In this document: piece after piece, positions 62,267 through 63,935 of the stretch
How the letters are laid out: every line of letters begins with the position of its first letter
Position numbering within the stretch: position 1 is the stretch's first letter
Origin: Cyanobacteria bacterium CYA
Lineage (GTDB): Bacteria; Planctomycetota; Phycisphaerae; Phycisphaerales; UBA1924
Reading direction: 5' to 3'
DNA length: 63,935 bases
NCBI GenBank assembly: GCA_008363215.1
Contig: RHKP01000012.1
Coordinates: forward strand, 1 to 63,935
Made by a program: the position numbers and the translations under genes
Notes under the pieces: generated by a model
Seen by the model: the letters and a program-made list of their open reading frames with translations, nothing else
Databases searched by the model: none
Told to the model about the DNA's origin: nothing

Positions 62267-63500
62267 TTAGGTCTTTGTGCGGGTGATTGCAAGAGACTGC
62301 ACCAGACTGCACAAGCCTCGGGTTTCCCGGGGCTTGCGGTGTTTTTGGGCTCTCGGTGCAGGCCCGTGCAGCCCCACGCATCGCCGCATTTGTCTCCAGG
62401 ATGTTGCCGCATTTGTCGCCGGCAACGGCGCGGGCGAAGTCCTCATCCCTGACCATGCGATAGTGCTTGTCGGCGATCTGCTCGGTGTGTCCGAGCCAGG
62501 CCGCCGCGACGTGGCCGGGGAACTCGGCCGCGAGCTCGGTCGCTCGCGACGCCCGCAGGTTGTGCCATGTGCGGGGCCACTCGACCTGGCCGGCGCGTCG
62601 GATGATCCGCCGAAGCTGGGTGTTGATGTTCTGCCCGTTGCGGTATCGGCTGATGACCCGGGCGTCCCGCTCGGGGGCCGCTTCGAAGACCTCGAGCAGA
62701 AGGGGTTGCAGTTCGGCGAACATTGGCACGGTCCGCGGGCCCGTCTTGCCGATCGGCACGCGGATCGTTCTCTCGTCGAAGTCCACGTCCTCCCAGCGTA
62801 GAGCCAGGGCCTCAGAGGGCACACGCAGGCCCCCAAACCGCCCCAGGGCGATCAGGAGTCGCCATTCGGCGTCCGGGGCCGCGTCGAGCACGCGGGCGAT
62901 CGTGGGGCGATCTACGAAGACCTGGCGGCTCGGATTGGTCATGGCCCCCGTTCGAAGGTCGCCGGCGGGTGTCTCGGCCAGCATCCCCCACCGCTGGGCC
63001 CGAGCGAATATCTGGCGCGCAACCTTGCACCGCTTGGCGATCGTCGCCGGGGCGAGCTCGTCGGCCACCATGCGGGCCCGCCAGGCGTCCAGATCCTTCG
63101 GGGTGATCGTGGCGACGTCGCGATCCCGGCCCAGGTGCGCCTCGAGCCCGGGGCGCGTCTGCTCCATCGTCACCTTGGTCGCCGGCTTGACCTCAAGGGC
63201 GCCGTAGAACTCGTCGAGCAGTTCGCCCAGCGTGTGCGTCCGCTTCGCCTGGCGGCCGTCCACGAGCCCCGTCGCCGCCACGCGGGCGTGCAGGTCGTCG
63301 GACAGCCCCGCGAGCCAGGTGACCGTCAGAGGCTCAAGGGGAACGCCCGCGTCCCTGGCCGCCACGATGGCGCCGACGTGCATCTGGAACGTCTCGGCCG
63401 CCCGGTCAGGCATGTGGCCGATCCGGATGGCGCCGCGCTTGCCCCGCCACCGGAAGGTGACTCGCCGGGTCCCGTTCGCGTCAGTCGTCAATCCAGCCAT
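62229..63500 (-). CDS. int: Tyrosine recombinase (site-specific integrase)
   Basis: A 423-aa integrase. A basic arm-type N-terminus (RRVTFRWRGKRGAIRIG) precedes a core-binding SAM-like domain (about 90-185) and the catalytic domain with the R-H-R-H-Y set: GGLRVPSEALALRWED (Arg226), TWHNLRASRA (His313, Arg316), WLGHTEQ (His338) and KHYRMV (nucleophile Tyr347). ATG at 63500 has GGGAG 6 bases upstream. The C-terminal tail DLMTPRGFEPRFSG is encoded by the complement of the tRNA-Glu 3' half. A gene placed this way is rebuilt at the attachment site on integration. It appears intact. Confidence 0.93.
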   Translation of the reverse strand: MAGLTTDANGTRRVTFRWRGKRGAIRIGHMPDRAAETFQMHVGAIVAARDAGVPLEPLTVTWLAGLSDDLHARVAATGLVDGRQAKRTHTLGELLDEFYGALEVKPATKVTMEQTRPGLEAHLGRDRDVATITPKDLDAWRARMVADELAPATIAKRCKVARQIFARAQRWGMLAETPAGDLRTGAMTNPSRQVFVDRPTIARVLDAAPDAEWRLLIALGRFGGLRVPSEALALRWEDVDFDERTIRVPIGKTGPRTVPMFAELQPLLLEVFEAAPERDARVISRYRNGQNINTQLRRIIRRAGQVEWPRTWHNLRASRATELAAEFPGHVAAAWLGHTEQIADKHYRMVRDEDFARAVAGDKCGNILETNAAMRGAARACTESPKTPQAPGNPRLVQSGAVSCNHPHKDLMTPRGFEPRFSG

Positions 63501-63552
63501 GAGTTCTCCCGTCGTCGTCAGGGTGCCAGAATCGGGGGGAAAGTGCAAGCGC

Positions 63553-63651
63553 CCGAAGGGGCGCAGATCGTTTTTGCAAAAACCGCGTTTTTGACCGCGC
63601 CAGCCGAAGGGGCGCAGATCGCTATGCCCTAAGGGACGTGCGCCCCTTCGG
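63553..63651. repeat. Three copies of a 12-18 bp repeat, two of which form a hairpin
   Basis: CCGAAGGGGCGCAGATCG occurs at 63553-63570 and 63604-63621. The inverse of its first 12 bases lies at 63640-63651, giving a 12-bp stem with a 24-base loop (63604-63651) that spans the stop codon of the next gene. The sites lie directly upstream of the integrase gene and might be accessory sites for integrase or an excisionase, or a read-through barrier. Confidence 0.65.
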
Positions 63652-63935
63652 AGCCCCACAGAGACACGCCGGGTACTAACCAATGCCAAACACCCGGGAA
63701 GCCGATCTTCTTGGCCACAACGCCGGCCGCTGACTTGGCTCGCTTGACAGTGCCCCACGGATGCCCGGCCTCTTTGGCTTGGGCCTCGACGTCCCGGGCA
63801 AGCTTGGGACCATCTGCGAGCAGTTCCACGAGCCAGGCCGCAGCCTCGTCCAAGGCGGGGCTCGGCTTGGATCGGGTGGCGCCGCCAAACGCGCTGTTGG
63901 CGTCCACGCCCTCCGCGGCCTCGGGCTCCCACTCG
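63629..63935 (-). CDS. C-terminal part of an element replication/primase-type ATPase (partial)
   Basis: The frame is open to the right edge and stops at 63629. The visible ~100 residues include SPALDEAAAWLVELLADGPK, EAQAKEAGHPWGTVKRAKSA and VVAKKIGFPGVWHW. This matches the small helical C-terminal domain common to RepA/primase-type AAA ATPases of integrative elements and prophages (assignment from memory of the family). The body of the gene lies outside the window. It is consistent with a mobile element starting at tRNA-Glu. Confidence 0.65.
   Translation of the reverse strand, partial: EWEPEAAEGVDANSAFGGATRSKPSPALDEAAAWLVELLADGPKLARDVEAQAKEAGHPWGTVKRAKSAAGVVAKKIGFPGVWHWLVPGVSLWGSEGAHVP

Overview
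This GC-rich window (roughly two-thirds G+C by eye) looks like chromosomal DNA of a planctomycete, possibly of the Phycisphaerae. That placement is an inference. It rests on the type III glutamine synthetase, the codon bias, short dispersed repeats of the kind that translate as 'SRDRKGAV' and 'TGWKPVLL', and integrase tails of the 'MTP-x-G' type.

Layout, left to right. (1) 1-630: gene-poor DNA with inverted and direct repeats, plus a short reading frame that looks like the tail of a lost integrase next to a sequence resembling a tRNA 3' end. (2) 631-3688: a LuxR-type response regulator whose phospho-acceptor Asp is replaced by Glu, then a type III glutamine synthetase with a clear terminator. 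(3) 3978-57445: about 53 kb, nearly all on the minus strand, dominated by a type VI secretion system (T6SS). In transcription order it starts with an envelope lipoprotein operon (two LpoB-like proteins, a large tetratricopeptide-like lipoprotein, a YcfL-like protein). Next come a pseudokinase-like protein, a TssJ-like lipoprotein, a 1432-aa pseudokinase/transmembrane/SUMF1-like protein, an unrecognised helical protein, TssK, TssL, TssM and a 1489-aa TagF/transmembrane/SUMF1-like fusion. A complete two-partner secretion pair follows (TpsB transporter and a 3442-aa haemagglutinin-like TpsA), inserted between T6SS genes in the same orientation. Then come TssA, TssB, TssC, Hcp, TagJ, TssE, TssF, TssG, ClpV, a CHAP/NlpC-like candidate amidase effector, VgrG, three small cargo-like proteins (two with peptidoglycan-binding-like segments), a metzincin-like metalloprotease and a HEAT-repeat protein. 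All thirteen Tss components are represented if the lipoprotein is TssJ. I found no PAAR tip, FHA protein or PppA phosphatase.

(4) 57611-62266: housekeeping DNA with smpB, a protein with a DUF2325-like C-terminus, tRNA-Arg(ACG), rpsT, a CPBP-family membrane protease, a small unknown protein and tRNA-Glu(CTC). (5) 62229-63935: the edge of an integrated element. Its tyrosine recombinase reads into the 3' end of tRNA-Glu and is followed by the C-terminus of a probable replication/primase-type ATPase that runs off the window.

How the genes work together (inference): TssBC/Hcp/VgrG form the contractile tube, TssEFGKA the baseplate, TssJLM the envelope channel, and ClpV recycles the sheath. The two SUMF1-like fusions share one plan: a cytoplasmic regulatory domain, one membrane span, a long helical region and a C-terminal SUMF1-like fold without the catalytic cysteines. 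They could form a signalling pair across the membrane, replacing the missing PpkA/PppA/FHA circuit. The VgrG-linked cargo points to peptidoglycan and protein targets in prey. The LpoB-like genes suggest that cell-wall synthesis is adjusted where the machine crosses the wall, and the giant adhesin may hold target cells.
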